From positions 225,014-289,013 of the forward strand of contig JAPJBO010000205.1 of the NCBI GenBank assembly GCA_030068145.1: a stretch of 64,000 nucleotides of DNA, given 5' to 3'. This document shows positions 10,464-20,737 of the stretch, one piece after another (position 1 is the first letter of the stretch; every line of letters starts with the position of its first letter). Made by a program: the position numbers and the translations under genes. The DNA comes from Diplonema papillatum. Taxonomy: Eukaryota > Euglenozoa > Diplonemea > Diplonemida > Diplonemidae. The notes under the pieces were generated by a model that was not told where the DNA came from, did no database searches, and saw only the letters and a program-made list of their open reading frames with translations.

Positions 10464-10765
10464 ATCTAAGGGTTGGATTGTTTACCCACTAACAGGGAAC
10501 GTGAGCGGCTTTAGACCGTCGTGAGAGAGGTTGGTTTACCCTACTGATGGAGAGAGACTCCATCGGGCCAGCGCAGGCCAGCATTCCGACAGCTACGGGG
10601 TAGTACGAGAGGAACTCAAAGGCACGTTGTACGGACGCCACGCGCGGCCCGTGCTCTCAACGCACGCCATCTCGAAGTGTTTCGACCCAGGCCGCCCGAA
10701 GCTAGCAAGGGCCTACACCGCGCTGTGCCCGACTCATCACAGCGGCAGAGCCACCATTCTCGCAA
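10464..10765 (+). rRNA. partial nuclear LSU rRNA, domain VI with sarcin-ricin loop
   Basis: Matches the 3' part of eukaryotic large-subunit rRNA: TTGGATTGTTTACCCACTAA, AGGGAACGTGAGC, TTTAGACCGTCGTGAGAG, ACCCTACTGATGG and the sarcin-ricin loop TAGTACGAGAGGAAC. The stretch before the loop is longer than usual, with a GATGGAG...CTCCATC hairpin, and the sequence after it diverges quickly. Nothing upstream of 10464 looks like LSU. It is a fragment, either a dispersed rDNA pseudogene or a piece of a divergent LSU. A second, more 5' LSU fragment lies at 45317-45475. Confidence 0.85.
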
Positions 10766-11395
10766 TTCCATCAAAAAGAGGACGAACTCCTGGCGCTCGT
10801 TCTCGTCGTCGTCGCATCAGAACTGTCTATGGTACGTGAGAATGTTCGTGTGGATGCACATCGAGACGCTCTTGTGGGGCAACTTTATAAGAAGGGCCAC
10901 CCCTCGTCACGAAATACCAGCGTCAAAGAAGCGTCGCACTCGGAACAAGACCCCCTCCGGCGTCGGCTGAGAGCATTCCGATGCCGGGCGGGAAAGAGCG
11001 TGACCCGCAGTTCCCATTCGTGAACTTGCACTCGATTCCCAGGTAGCGACAGGAACGGAGTTGCAGCGGCGGCGAGCGCCTCGGGACCCCCCCCGAACAC
11101 GCGAACCCCCGAAAAAATAATTACCCCCCAGAAAAAATATACAGAAAAAAATAAAAACACAAACCGACGGTGACCCCCGAAACCTTTTTCAACCTTTCCA
11201 ACACCCTTCAAGCTAAACCATTATACAACGGCCCCCCCCCCCCCGAACCCTCCCCCGAGACGAAGGACGAGGTGCACACAACACCGCGGTGAAAAAAACA
11301 CAGGGGGCTAGTCCCTCAAGGTTTCATTCCCCACTTTGGGAGCCGTACACTCCCCTCTTTGCAACTTTCTATTTTCTATTTTGCATCCCTTTCCT
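10766..11395. other. non-coding stretch with a C-rich repeat
   Basis: No gene supported. 11150-11245 is repeated at 61828-61912: ACCGACGGTGACCCCC, CAACCTTTCCAA, CCCTTCAAGCTAAA and a long C run. The C run at 11229-11244 is 16 bases. Confidence 0.5.
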
Positions 11396-11399
11396 AGAC

Positions 11400-11488
11400 G
11401 ACATCTTCCTCGAAGAAGACTTGATGCTAGCATCAACCATGCATGAGAGGCAGTGCTCTGCCTAAACATTAAACTAAGATTTTCCCCC
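11400..11488 (+). repeat. R5 hairpin repeat
   Basis: CTTCCTCGAAGAAGACTTG, ATGCTAGCATCAACCATGCA, then AGGCAG-TGCT-CTGCCT forming a 6 bp stem, then AACATTAAACTAAGATTT. Almost identical to 57108-57200. Confidence 0.75.
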
Positions 11489-11889
11489 GATATTGCTTAC
11501 GCGGACCCTGACCGGCAGGGTGGCGACAAAAAGAAAAGAACCGGTGCGGCCGACTTAAGCTACCGGGGAGGGGTGTCTCGTAAAAGGAAATGAGGGCGCG
11601 CTCTAAATAAGTCGAATGGTCGGCAATAGGCACCAAGGCACACACACGCACACGCGCAGGTATTTCCACCCGATACGGCGTGCATACTAGTTAGAATGCG
11701 ATGCCGTAAAGGAACCTTTCGACGAACTGGTCACCCGAGCCCCTAAACCCCCGGACCCTCAAACGAACTTTCACTCTAAAAGTACTCCAGAAAGAAAAAC
11801 GAAAGCGGGAACCACTTCTCCCCACGAACGGCCATCAACCGTTCTCCTTCCTTCGTTGGAAGGTGGGAGACTCAAACGTTTTCTTCCCT
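11489..11889. other. non-coding stretch
   Basis: No gene. An eroded R7 tail lies at 11735-11785. Confidence 0.4.
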
Positions 11890-12187
11890 CGTATAAGATC
11901 GAGGATCTTCGATGATGTATACTGTTCCAACGAATACTAACACTTCACACATCTCGCATAAGGATTATTACCCAGTTGCTAACCGAAGAACAACCCGTAC
12001 CTCCCCTCGCTTGCCCATCCCACCCTTCCCCTTGTTTTTAAGTCTAGTGTCCTCAGGCGTCACGACGTTCGTGGCAGGCCGCGGGCATCTTTGCCGGGGG
12101 TTCGACGTTTGTTTTGCATCATCAGTTTTGCGTCGCGCAGCAGCGAGACCGAAGCAGCGAACGGGTGCGAGGAGGAGAGTATTGATT
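11890..12187 (+). mobile_element. solo terminal relic of the DIRS/PAT-type element
   Basis: Matches, in order, the A repeat, spacer and B repeat of the element at 40700-44718: GTATAAGATCGA, TCTTCGA, CTAACACTT, CCCCTCGCTTGCCC, TCTAGTGTCCT, GGCGTCACGA, GTTCGTGGCA and GAGGAGGAGAGTATT. No internal coding region is present. It is clearly diverged from the 40 kb copy, so it is an older fossil of the same family. Confidence 0.75.
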
Positions 12188-12427
12188 TCGTGCAGGTATC
12201 GTTCAGCCTGCCGGAAGAATGTTCTGCAGCCCACACGGGCGTAAAGCGCGCAACAACCGTATTTTTAGTACTAGCAATCTTGCGGGTTGCCCTTCAATGT
12301 ATCGCGCAGGCGAAAAAGACGTAGGCAGCGTGTTTTTGCGGTTGATCAGAATTCCTCACCGAGGGTAAATACAAGCGGGAAAACGATCACCCGGCACGCA
12401 CAAACAAAACGAAGCGCCTGTCTTTTT

Positions 12428-12537
12428 TCAAGCAAGCACCTGCTGAAGGGCGGCCACTTTTACAAACTCCGAAGGGAGGATCCGCGCTGTAGCCTACCCG
12501 AAACGCCAGTAAGCTCGGGGTTTGGTAGGGCGTCAGC
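12428..12537 (+). repeat. R1 repeat, degraded
   Basis: AAGCACCTGCT, GGAGGATC, GCTGTAGCC, ACCCGAAACGCCAGTAA and GGGTTTGGTAGGGCGT follow R1 order with many changes. A second R1 scrap lies at 12195-12250. Confidence 0.5.
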
Positions 12538-12664
12538 CGCAGTGCTCCCGCTAACAAAAAAGTGCGAGGAATTCCTCAAAAAAGAAAAGAGGCTCGAAAA
12601 AAGAGGGTGAGGAATTCCTCATGAGGAATTCCTCACCAAAAGTGAGGTTAGCGGGAGCACTGCG
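12538..12664. mobile_element. MITE-like element with 18 bp terminal inverted repeats
   Basis: Perfect 18 bp arms CGCAGTGCTCCCGCTAAC at 12538-12555 and its reverse complement at 12647-12664. The 127 bp element also holds GAGGAATTCCTC palindromes, two of them back to back at 12610-12636. The CAGTG-type end is seen in hAT-like MITEs. A clean target duplication is not resolved (flanks TCAGC and TCGGC only partly match). Confidence 0.75.
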
Positions 12665-12754
12665 TCGGCGTTCAAAAAAAAAAATGATTTGAGCCAGCTA
12701 ACCCCCATCTTGCGGCCAGAATTTTAGAATTTGAGCCGGTCCATCCCCTCTTGA

Positions 12755-12900
12755 TAGACCGTGATAGACCGAATAATACAGCACCGGGCAATTCGATGCA
12801 GCTCTAGGGACTAGGGATGGACCTGATAGACCGTGGTGGACCGTGATTCACTGTGATAAACAGCGGCAGGCACTTCGATGCAGTTTTATGAGATAGTGAC
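12755..12900 (+). repeat. R8 degraded dispersed repeat
   Basis: GATAGACCGTGATAGACCG, GGGCAATTCGATGCAG and GATGGACCTGATAGACC. Related stretches lie at 15281-15350, 16215-16410 and 31895-32060. Confidence 0.5.
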
Positions 12901-13029
12901 GGACCGACTCAATTCGTTGCACCACTCCAGCTTGCTCCGACCGCCGCACCCTATGTCATCACTCGCTCGCTGCCGATGCTCCGCGGGCAGCCTCATCCCG
13001 AAGTGCACACAGCAACTGCCGGCGCGTCG

Positions 13030-13125
13030 CTGGTGCTGTTTTGCGCTCGGATTGACGCCGCGCGCGCGGCTGCCTTGTGTCACTCATTTGCTTGTGAAAA
13101 TAGCTCCGTTCTTCTTCCAGGCTTG
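13030..13125 (+). repeat. R10 repeat, degraded
   Basis: GCGCTCGGATTGACGCCGC, GCGGC and TAGCTCCGTTCTTCTTCCAG correspond to R10 at 39225-39415 and, reversed, 36128-36305. Confidence 0.5.
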
Positions 13126-13154
13126 CTCTCGCAACGACACATGTATGACTACCA

Positions 13155-13250
13155 GCATTGTTGTGCTGCAGGGACCGTTTCCGGAACAGCCGGTGCGCAT
13201 GAGTTAAGTTAACGAACCCGGCCAAAAGTGCTATTATGGGAACCGTAGGG
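13155..13250 (+). repeat. R12 repeat, partial
   Basis: GGACCGTTTCCGGAA and AAAAGTGCTATTATGGGAA match 15775-15870, where they read GGAACGTTTCCGGAAG and AAAAAGTGCTATTACAGGAA. A third copy lies at 40455-40640. Confidence 0.5.
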
Positions 13251-13319
13251 TTGCTTGTAGTATGTATCATTTTTCAGTCTGTCCATGTTCATTTACCCCC
13301 TCCCGCCGTCGGGGTTTTG

Positions 13320-13415
13320 ACACCGGGGGGGGGGGGGTCAGTGCTGATACTAAGCCTGAGACCCAAAACGAAGTTGCTAACCCTGGGTGGGGGTGGGTGC
13401 CCCCCCCCCCCCCCT
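13320..13415. repeat. G and C homopolymer runs
   Basis: A G run of 13 bases near 13325-13337 and a C run of about 15 near 13399-13413, separated by unique sequence. Confidence 0.7.
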
Positions 13416-13770
13416 TGGTCCTGCTCATAGGGCATGTGAACCAGACTCACATCACAATCGTTTTCGCAGGCACGTTTACGAGGGCCTAATGTGTCCGTGG
13501 CATAAAAACCCGAGACACGGCAGTCCGCGCACGTATCAGTCCAAGCGTGTCTCGTGTTGCCCTAGGACCTGCACACTTCATCGCAATTAAGCTCCAGCTC
13601 GTGCGCACAAACCGCGGTGAAAAGAAAGAAAAAGTAACAACAAAGTAACCGAGACCCCCAGTCTAAAGAATAAACGGAGGGATCCCAGTCCCTCGTGGTC
13701 ATTGTTCTTGCTCACGGAGTCTCGCACTTCCTTTTTTCTTCGTTCTTTTTTTCTTGTTGCTGGCAGGAGA

Positions 13771-13990
13771 GGACGTGCTTTGCCCTACAACCAGACTCAC
13801 ACCGCTGTTTTGTCTGCCCCATGTCCGTGGGCTGAAGGACCGAAAACGCGGTGCAGACGAGACCAGGTGCGGTATTCAGCAAATAACCGATCGAAGCACT
13901 TGCATTTTCCCGAATTTTTTGGTGGCCCTCGTAGCATGGGTGGCCCTGGCTGTGCCGGGCTACGAACACCCGCCAGGTAAACCAGACGCT
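13771..13990 (+). repeat. R6 repeat, degraded
   Basis: ACCAGACTCACACCGC, TGTCCGTGGGCTGAAGGACC, GCGGTGCAGACG and AGACCAGGTGCGGT match R6 (compare 56890-57105). Another weaker R6 scrap is at 13425-13560. Confidence 0.55.
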
Positions 13991-14332
13991 CACAGCTTTA
14001 GTAAGAGACTGCATTCGTACTATCGTCCCTCGGGACTACTGACAGGCCTTCAACTACCCTGAGCAGCGCACTGTGCACGTGTTGCCATTAGCCGTGCTTG
14101 CACACGTGGACGGAGACCACCGCGAGGAGGTTGCCAACTCCGATTTAGATCCCCACACAGCTGCTGTCTGAAGATGCTCGGGTACCGCACTACGTGTACC
14201 ACTGGGGAGGGAGGCATCTGCACGGGTTTCCAGGCGGCAGGGCCCACTGTTACCCCGGTGCGTCTGCGTTTTCACTCGCTACTGGTTTCCCAGCCTGGCT
14301 TCACACTGAACAGTACACAGGCTCCTCCCTCC
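13991..14332. other. non-coding stretch
   Basis: No gene or recognisable repeat. Confidence 0.35.
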
Positions 14333-14471
14333 GTAGCTTTTTCTTTTCTAGGTACCAGGGAAAGCGTGCTACACGGGAGCCAAGCTTCACGTGTTCGGCG
14401 CGTAGCTTTTTCTTTTCTAGGTACCAGGGAAAGCGTGCTACGCGGGGGCCAAGCTTCACTTGTTCGGCGCG
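14333..14471 (+). repeat. 69 bp tandem duplication
   Basis: Copies at 14333-14401 and 14402-14470. Each begins GTAGCTTTTTCTTTTCTAGG and continues GTACCAGGGAAAGCGTGCTA. Each carries a pyrimidine tract and TAG that looks like a 3' splice site, but no exon is evident. Confidence 0.85.
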
Positions 14472-14714
14472 GTACTGCAGAGCCACGGGCCTCCGGGTCA
14501 AGTGGCTACCGATTTCCCAAACTCAAGCATCAAGGCGTGGCGCACCTTGGGCTTGGCGCTTGCGCTGAACACAAGCTCGTAGAGAGAAGCTTTGCAAGCT
14601 GTGGTTGTGACCGTCACGTTCCTGGACCAGGAACGGCCTTTTTCTTTTTAGCCACATGCAATGTGTGAGGAAACTGAACCGCCCAAGTAGGACCTTCTGA
14701 TCATGATCATTTGC

Positions 14715-14772
14715 CAAATTTGCCACCTGAAATCACGTCCAGGATTTGGGCTCAGGGTAGTGCGGTCAACGA
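14715..14772 (-). repeat. tRNA-related SINE relic
   Basis: Reverse strand: GACCGCACTACCCTGAGC, CAAATCCTGGACGTG. It is homologous to 52800-52850, where the B-box-like GAGTTCGAATCC is intact. Confidence 0.4.
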
Positions 14773-15774
14773 AATATTTTTCTTCTTCTTTCTGTCTAGG
14801 CACTTCTCTCTGTCTTGCCCACTCTTTCTGTCCCACTTTCAGTACCACCTTTTTTTTTACGCGAGTGCCACGTGAGGGACGCAGAAAAAAAAAATCAAAG
14901 ATATGTGACGATGACAGGGTGCAGGAGGGAGGAAGGACAACGGTAGAGTCCAGCCTCTTTCACAAGCAGGAGGTAAAGAGGGTGTGTCCGAGACGCAAAC
15001 GCGGGGTACGTGTAACCGCTGTTGCAACTCCAGCTTTAAACTCCAGTTTCGGAGGCTGGGTTCCAACGTGCAATCCACCATGCAATTCTTTCACTTCTTC
15101 GGCTTGCTGGCCAAGTGAACTTTCACTCTTGAAACTGAGAGAAGTCAACTGAGTCACCCCTGCTGATAGACTGTTCTAGTTTCAGATTAGTGTGAGCTTG
15201 ATCAAAGGAACATCATAGCAGCCCTTTCAAAGACCAGCCACAGCCAACGCTGCGTGAATGCGAGCTTTAGAAATTAATCACCCTGTGCTAGACTGTGGTA
15301 GCCTGTGTTAGGCAGCAGGCAATTCACTGCAGTTCCAGGGGAGAAGATGGACTGGCTCACGCGACTTGCGCGAGCAAAGGCAAATCTTCGATAATTCTGC
15401 ATGCCTGCATTGCCACCGCGATGTCGAATTATGGCCGCACGCGAAGATACTCGGCTCCCCGCGAGGGGAACACCTCGTCTTCCTACAGACCACGGGAATG
15501 TGTTCTTCAGGTTTCCTTCATAGAAGGGCGGCTTCGGAAGCTGGCCTTCTACGAAACCCTGCTGTGACAAAAAAAAAAAAAAGGGAAAAGCAACGGTCTT
15601 GAAAGAAAATGGGGGGGAAAAAAAAAGAGGAAAAAAAATGAAAAACGAAAAAAAAAAACGTTTCGTGGGATATCGTGGGGTCGTTAGCACTTGCGTTCCC
15701 ACCCACACACATTGCATGCTAGTAGAGAATCAGTGCGCGCCTCGAGGAAGCCGGGTTTGCGCCAGACTTTTCTT
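14773..15774. other. non-coding stretch
   Basis: A/T-rich tracts and an R8 relic at 15281-15350. No gene supported. Confidence 0.4.
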
Positions 15775-15998
15775 AAAAGTACAGTTGTTGTACTGAAGGG
15801 AACGTTTCCGGAAGAAGGCACAAGAATGCGAAAACGAAGCCAACGAAAAAAGTGCTATTACAGGAAACACCACTCTCCGAGAGAGTTTTATACCCTGTGC
15901 AGGCGATGCGCAAGAAACCTTCCTCATCATCTTCATCCCCTTTGATCAGTTGATGCTGATCGTCCGTTACTTCGTTTACCAGCGCATGCCCGGCCCCG
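15775..15998 (+). repeat. R12 dispersed repeat
   Basis: Pairs with 40455-40640. Shared: GAACGTTTCCGGA-type start, ATACCCTGT, CATC and TCAGTTGATGCTGATCGTCC with TACTTCGTTT. Confidence 0.6.
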
Positions 15999-16214
15999 GA
16001 AATGTTCCCTTTCTTCTCCGCAGCGCCGTGCACACTGACCTTCGCAGTGTGAAGAAGACTCACCGAGAATCCTGCTTCCCAGCAGCAATTTGCACACAAG
16101 CGAGTTCCGACCGGTTGGTCACAGTCCCCGTACCACCTGAACTTCGTCGTCGTCGTGCGCGACGTTCCCCGCGTCGGGTTGCGTGAGCCTCTGGTCCATT
16201 ACTTCCTGGCAGAC

Positions 16215-16410
16215 CGTGTTATACCACGAAATACCTGAAACGACAGCACCAGGAGATGGAGATAGTGATAGACCTGACACCCCGTGATAGTTTGAGCTTA
16301 GAATGTGAGCATCTGCGGCTGCACATGGTCTACAGCAGTCTGCCGAGCCGTGTCGCGGTGGACAGCAGCCCGGCAGGCAATGCGATGCAGTTCCACGTGG
16401 TCAACCGGCT
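16215..16410 (+). repeat. R8 degraded dispersed repeat
   Basis: GATAGTGATAGACCTGACA, CCGTGATAG and GGCAATGCGATGCAGTTCCA resemble 12755-12900 and 31895-32060. Confidence 0.45.
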
Positions 16411-16720
16411 CACTCGGCGGCAACATGCCTGCTAATCGTGGAAGAAATGATTCTCCACATGCGCACCGCGGTGCCGTGCCTAGGAGGTCGACCGTGCACG
16501 GTCTTCTAGTCGCCGCTTCCTCGTCAAAATTCTTTTCGCAATGGAAACGTGGCTAGCACGAATTTTCGGATCATTGCCATTTGGCTCCTTTCAGCTGATC
16601 ATTTGCCGCAGCGGCACTGAGACCGAGCCAAACGCAGCAACAAAGCACACGCCGAGGAGGATATTCTTATTTGCTGCTCGTTGTTCAACGGCCCGCTGTC
16701 CTCACGAGAGAGGAGAAGGG

Positions 16721-16745
16721 ACGGTAAACGGTAAGCGTTTACCGT
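16721..16745. repeat. perfect 10 bp hairpin
   Basis: ACGGTAAACG, loop GTAAG, CGTTTACCGT. No associated gene. Confidence 0.7.
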
Positions 16746-17100
16746 TTGCCGCAATACTGCCCATGGGTGAGTAAGCGTGCCGCCGACCGCGAAAAGGGGA
16801 TTGGCGGGCAGCACCCCGTAAACTGATAGGGGTTGACCTGAACACAGACACGTGCGGGCTGCGGTCTTCAGCGTTGCACTTCGCTGCGCGATGATGCGCG
16901 TCCGCACCTCCGGGCGTCCCCAGTGGCGGGGCGCCCGATAAAGGACGAGGCGTGCCAAGGCATTTTCATTCAAACGAAGTCCGTTTTATTTTCTTCATTT
17001 TAAACATCCGCTGGAGCTTGGATTGGGGGGGGGGGGAGGGGGGGGGAGGTTGAAGCCGAAATCGGGTCACACGATTCTCTTCAAGTGCCAATCCCCAGTG
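16746..17100. other. non-coding stretch with a G-rich tract
   Basis: 17027-17052 is almost pure G and could form a quadruplex. No gene. Confidence 0.4.
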
Positions 17101-17127
17101 TGAAAGCATGGTCTATGGGTGTGACCC

Positions 17128-17275
17128 ACCATGAACTTACTAAGAACTTCCCGAGTACTTATCAAGTATTTCCCAAGTACACCCCAAATTGGGTAAACTG
17201 GCGATTTCTGGCGATGTTTTGCTTTTAGTACTTCCCGTGGACTTCCCAAGTATTTCCCAAGTACACACTTTGTAC
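17128..17275. repeat. imperfect duplication built on TTCCCAAGTA
   Basis: Two units of ACTTCCCG...CAAGTATTTCCCAAGTACAC type, near 17137-17182 and 17230-17270. Confidence 0.6.
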
Positions 17276-17377
17276 ACGCAAGTAAGGCCACCGGATCACA
17301 CCAACACCTCCAGTAAATATTCTGCTTTGCTGCATTCATTCATGCTCAATATGAAGCCAGAGAATCATTCTCTCAAG

Positions 17378-17401
17378 GCGGGAGGCACGAGTGCCTCCCG
17401 C
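17378..17401. repeat. perfect 11 bp GC-rich hairpin
   Basis: GCGGGAGGCAC, two-base centre GA, GTGCCTCCCGC. There is no T run after it and no nearby gene, so a terminator is not claimed. Confidence 0.7.
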
Positions 17402-17647
17402 ATCCTGAAGTTGTATATCCACTGTCGGTACAAGCACATCTGCAGCGACTCGCGGTGAATCTCCTGGGGAGTTGCCACCTTCCGGCAGCTTTTTCCGCAA
17501 ACTCAAGGCCTTTTCCGAAAGTCATGCCTTTGAATTTTGTTTGGAAGTACCCGACCGACTTCGTACGTAGCCAAGTTCCAACCCTGGCTGGATGGCAAGG
17601 TGAGTAGCGTCATCTCCCCCCGAGTGAGCACAAAACGCCACACTTAC

Positions 17648-17842
<195 letters not shown>

Positions 17843-18408
17843 AGCCTTCTCTCGCTTGCCTCTGATTCCATTATTTTCTTCTTTTCTTTCCAGCCATTTT
17901 GTGTAACGCTCTGTACGTGTACGAGTCACCCTACCCAGGGCGATTTACGGCACGCATGACCACCGGTACCTTGGTACGCGCTTTGTTTTATATTTCGTAA
18001 AGGTCCTTTCCTTCAGCTTGCGAGGATGGGAATCGGTCTTTTCATCACCTTTCTCTCAACAACTTCAAAAGGAGGATGGTGCGTTTTTTTCCCCCCCACC
18101 CGCACGTGCACCATCAGAAGCGAAAGAACTTGAACACAAAAGGGGTTGCAGTACGCGCCGAGAAAAATAGACACCTCGCTCCCACGGCCCCAGGGCATAA
18201 GCGATGGGAAAGCTATTATCTCATTGCAGCGGCAACCGTGAATCCTTTTTTCGACTGGGGCGGGAGGGTGCGCGGGGGGTGGCCATCCATAAAGGGTTTA
18301 ATGCACCTGCCCACGTGTGAACACCCTCGGAATTCCAGGCGGGCAGTAATAGAAAGAACTCGAGAAATGACGGGTGGGGGTGGGGGGCAGCCTTCTTGTT
18401 AAGGATCA
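17843..18408. other. non-coding stretch
   Basis: No gene or repeat recognised. Confidence 0.35.
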
Positions 18409-18512
18409 GCCACTTTGGCCGGATGGCCGGATAAACGAGACCCCGGGTGGTCAAATCCTCGATGGTGAAACGGTCAAAATTCCCTGCCAAAAGTAGGCCC
18501 ACAAAAATTGGA
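18409..18512 (+). repeat. R4 repeat, 5' part
   Basis: GATCAGCCACTTTGGCCGGA through CCCACAAAAATTGG. The same ~103 bp recurs 307 bp downstream at 18716 with only about one difference, so this is a recent duplication. Confidence 0.85.
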
Positions 18513-18715
18513 ACTGGAACGAGTCCATGGGAGAGGAACGGTCTTGACTTTTGCATTTTCATTGGCACATGACCGATTCATTTTGCATTCCCTCCATGTC
18601 TTTCGAGCACGTGGTATGTCATTCATACTCATTCTAATCGGCATCCCTCTTCTTGAATCGCGAACGATTCTTTCCGTGGAATGTTAACACCGCCATTTGA
18701 GATTATCGAGGTCCT

Positions 18716-19225
18716 GATCAGCCACTTTGGCCGGATGGCCGGATAAACGAGACCCCGGGTGGTCAAATCCTCGATGGTGAAATGGTCAAAATTCCCTGCC
18801 AAAAGTAGGCCCACAAAAATTTTCCAAAGTGTGGTATTTGGGGTATTTGGCCAAAAGATTTTTTTTTTTTTTTCTGACCGCCCTCGAGTGCACACCTAAG
18901 CAGGGCTGCATCCTCGTGTTGTAGCCGTGTTGTGTGTGTATAAGGCTTCGTGGGGGCCTGGTCAACCACCTCATCAATATAGGGCACAAACCTTTCTCGA
19001 CAGTGGTTGGACAGTCTCGATTGCCGGGGGCGGGTCTCCATGAAGAAGAGAATCGTAAAGCAAGACCTGCCCCCTGCGCCTGCTGTCTCCGGCTGCTTCG
19101 GCAGACGACACATACTACTACTACTGACCGCCCACCGTGGTGACCACCTTAGAGTGTGACAGGTAGCGTCTCCCCCCTCCACAGTGAAAATAGCCTATGG
19201 GGGGGGAGGGGGGGGTCAGCCGGCT
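18716..19225 (+). repeat. R4 repeat, long copy interrupted by R3
   Basis: 18716-18882 and 19124-19225 together match the reverse complement of 36600-36862 (GGTATTTGG, CTGACC, CACCGTGGTGACCACCTTAG, GTGACAGGTAGCGTC, CACAGTGAAAATAGCCTAT). The R3 element at 18883-19123 splits the copy. Confidence 0.85.
18883..19123 (+). mobile_element. R3 short interspersed element with 9 bp target duplication
   Basis: 241 bp flanked by CTGACCGCC at 18874-18882 and 19124-19132. The R4 copy at 36.6 kb has the corresponding unfilled site. The element ends in a TAC triplet run. The near-identical second copy is 9698-9936 in reverse. Confidence 0.85.
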
Positions 19226-19924
19226 GATGGATGGATGGATGGTTCTTAACAAGATGCCTGGTGGGGGGAAGATAAAAGGGAAAGTTCTTCCCGCCTGACT
19301 TCCACATGCGAAGAAAAGAAAACGAAAACGGAGACCAAGCAACATCCGGTACGGCGGGAGAACCTACCAAGAATGGGCAGACCACCCCTGGGTGGAATAT
19401 TCTAACACTTGCTGTCGTCGGGAGGGGAAGAATATGAGCCTTGCGAGATAATCAATGCAATATATGGGGCAACGAGGGGAGGAATCCCGAAGAGCGACCG
19501 TCTAGAAGGATACCCCGGTTACCCACTTTCCAGGCTGCATCCAATAGCTCAAAGGGCTGTCCGTCCCCGTTTGTTTGACGCACCTAGTTTCGTGTGCAAA
19601 GAATACAGGAGGGGTTTACCTAGTCAACTCTGTTCTCCTGTTGTTTAGCTTGTAGCTCCAGGACCTTAACTCCCGAACAATGTTCTCGCAAAAGTGTCTT
19701 TATTTTCTCGCATGCCTGCGGTTCCGGATGTTCTGGATCGATAAAAGAAGTAAGTAGCCTAGCTGTTGTCACTGCGCTATACCAACAACACGGAGTAAAC
19801 GCGAAAGGCGCAGGAAGCAGGCCGAGCTTCAGTTCAGCAGAAAGAAAAGAAGAAAGAAACGAAGACTTGTCTGCTTCTCTTCATCTTTACCGGAGTTCTG
19901 AAAAGAAAAAAAAACCCGTGAGGA
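19226..19924. other. non-coding stretch
   Basis: No gene supported. A short GATG run lies near 19227-19242. Confidence 0.35.
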
Positions 19925-19998
19925 GTGCGATGGTGATGGTCCGCCTCGTGGGTCCGTGGCTTAAAGGACCGAAACACGGCGCAGACGGGTAACCGTAG
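19925..19998 (+). repeat. R6 repeat, core only
   Basis: GATGGTGATGGTCCGCCT, GTCCGTGGCTTAAAGGACCG and AAACACGGCGCAGACGGG. Confidence 0.65.
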
Positions 19999-20667
19999 AT
20001 AGTAGGTAGGACTAGAAACGGGAGTTCCTCTCACAGCACAGTCGTCCTCTAACGTGAGTCGGCCGAAAACTGCACAGTCTTGTCATTGTCAATGAAATGG
20101 GATTCAGTGCCGGGCGTAATCGACAAGAAAAGGCCCGGTTTCGCACGTTGCAGTCGTGTTGTTTCTCCCCTTCTAGCCTGTCGGTGGAATGAGCCCCGGC
20201 GGCATCTTCGTAATCTGTATTGCAATTTTGCGGGCTGTTCTGCAATTAACAAAAAAGGCGTACATGCGGCCCTCACGCGATGCCCAAGAGTGTTGTGCTG
20301 CTCCCGAATGCGAAAGTCTCGAACCCGATCATTTCCAAAGCAAAACAAAAAAGGGCCAAGCCTTCCCGCTCGTGAGAATCCGCGAAGCATCCTTTTATCT
20401 CTCACCTTTTGGGCCTTGTTGCATTCGCGGGGAGGAAGTCATCGGCCGGGGAGGAAGTCATCGGCATACCATACTATGCCGGCTTTGCGCAACGTGACCT
20501 GTAAGGGTCACTCTTGCCGCGTTGTTGTCAACGTGTGGAGCTCGTGTGACGTTTTGCAAGTCTATCTTTCAGGAGCTGCGACCCGAATATTCTCACTTGC
20601 CAGTTCCATTGTTCGTTACTTACGTCGCTTCACTCGTCGCGTGTGTCAAATACCTCTATGAAAATGG

Positions 20668-20723
20668 TCAGAAAGTGGGAGTGCGAAATCTCGCTCAGAA
20701 GCGAATTTTCGCACTCCCACTTT
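20668..20723. ncRNA. long perfect hairpin, small-RNA-precursor-like
   Basis: A 19 bp perfect stem AGAAAGTGGGAGTGCGAAA (20668-20686) pairs with 20705-20723. A second 5 bp stem TCGCT/AGCGA closes a four-base loop inside it. The 56-base fold has the size and shape of a miRNA or hairpin-siRNA precursor, but could equally be a tiny inverted-repeat relic. Expression is unknown. Confidence 0.4.
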
Positions 20724-20737
20724 CTTAATTTGGCATG

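Noticed and set aside
17378-17401. transcription terminator
   Set aside because: A perfect hairpin but with no T tract and no upstream gene. The intrinsic terminator concept does not apply to this type of genome.
20080-20661. 193-codon open frame
   Set aside because: Low third-position GC unlike real exons here, no domain, and it overlaps repeat-rich sequence.
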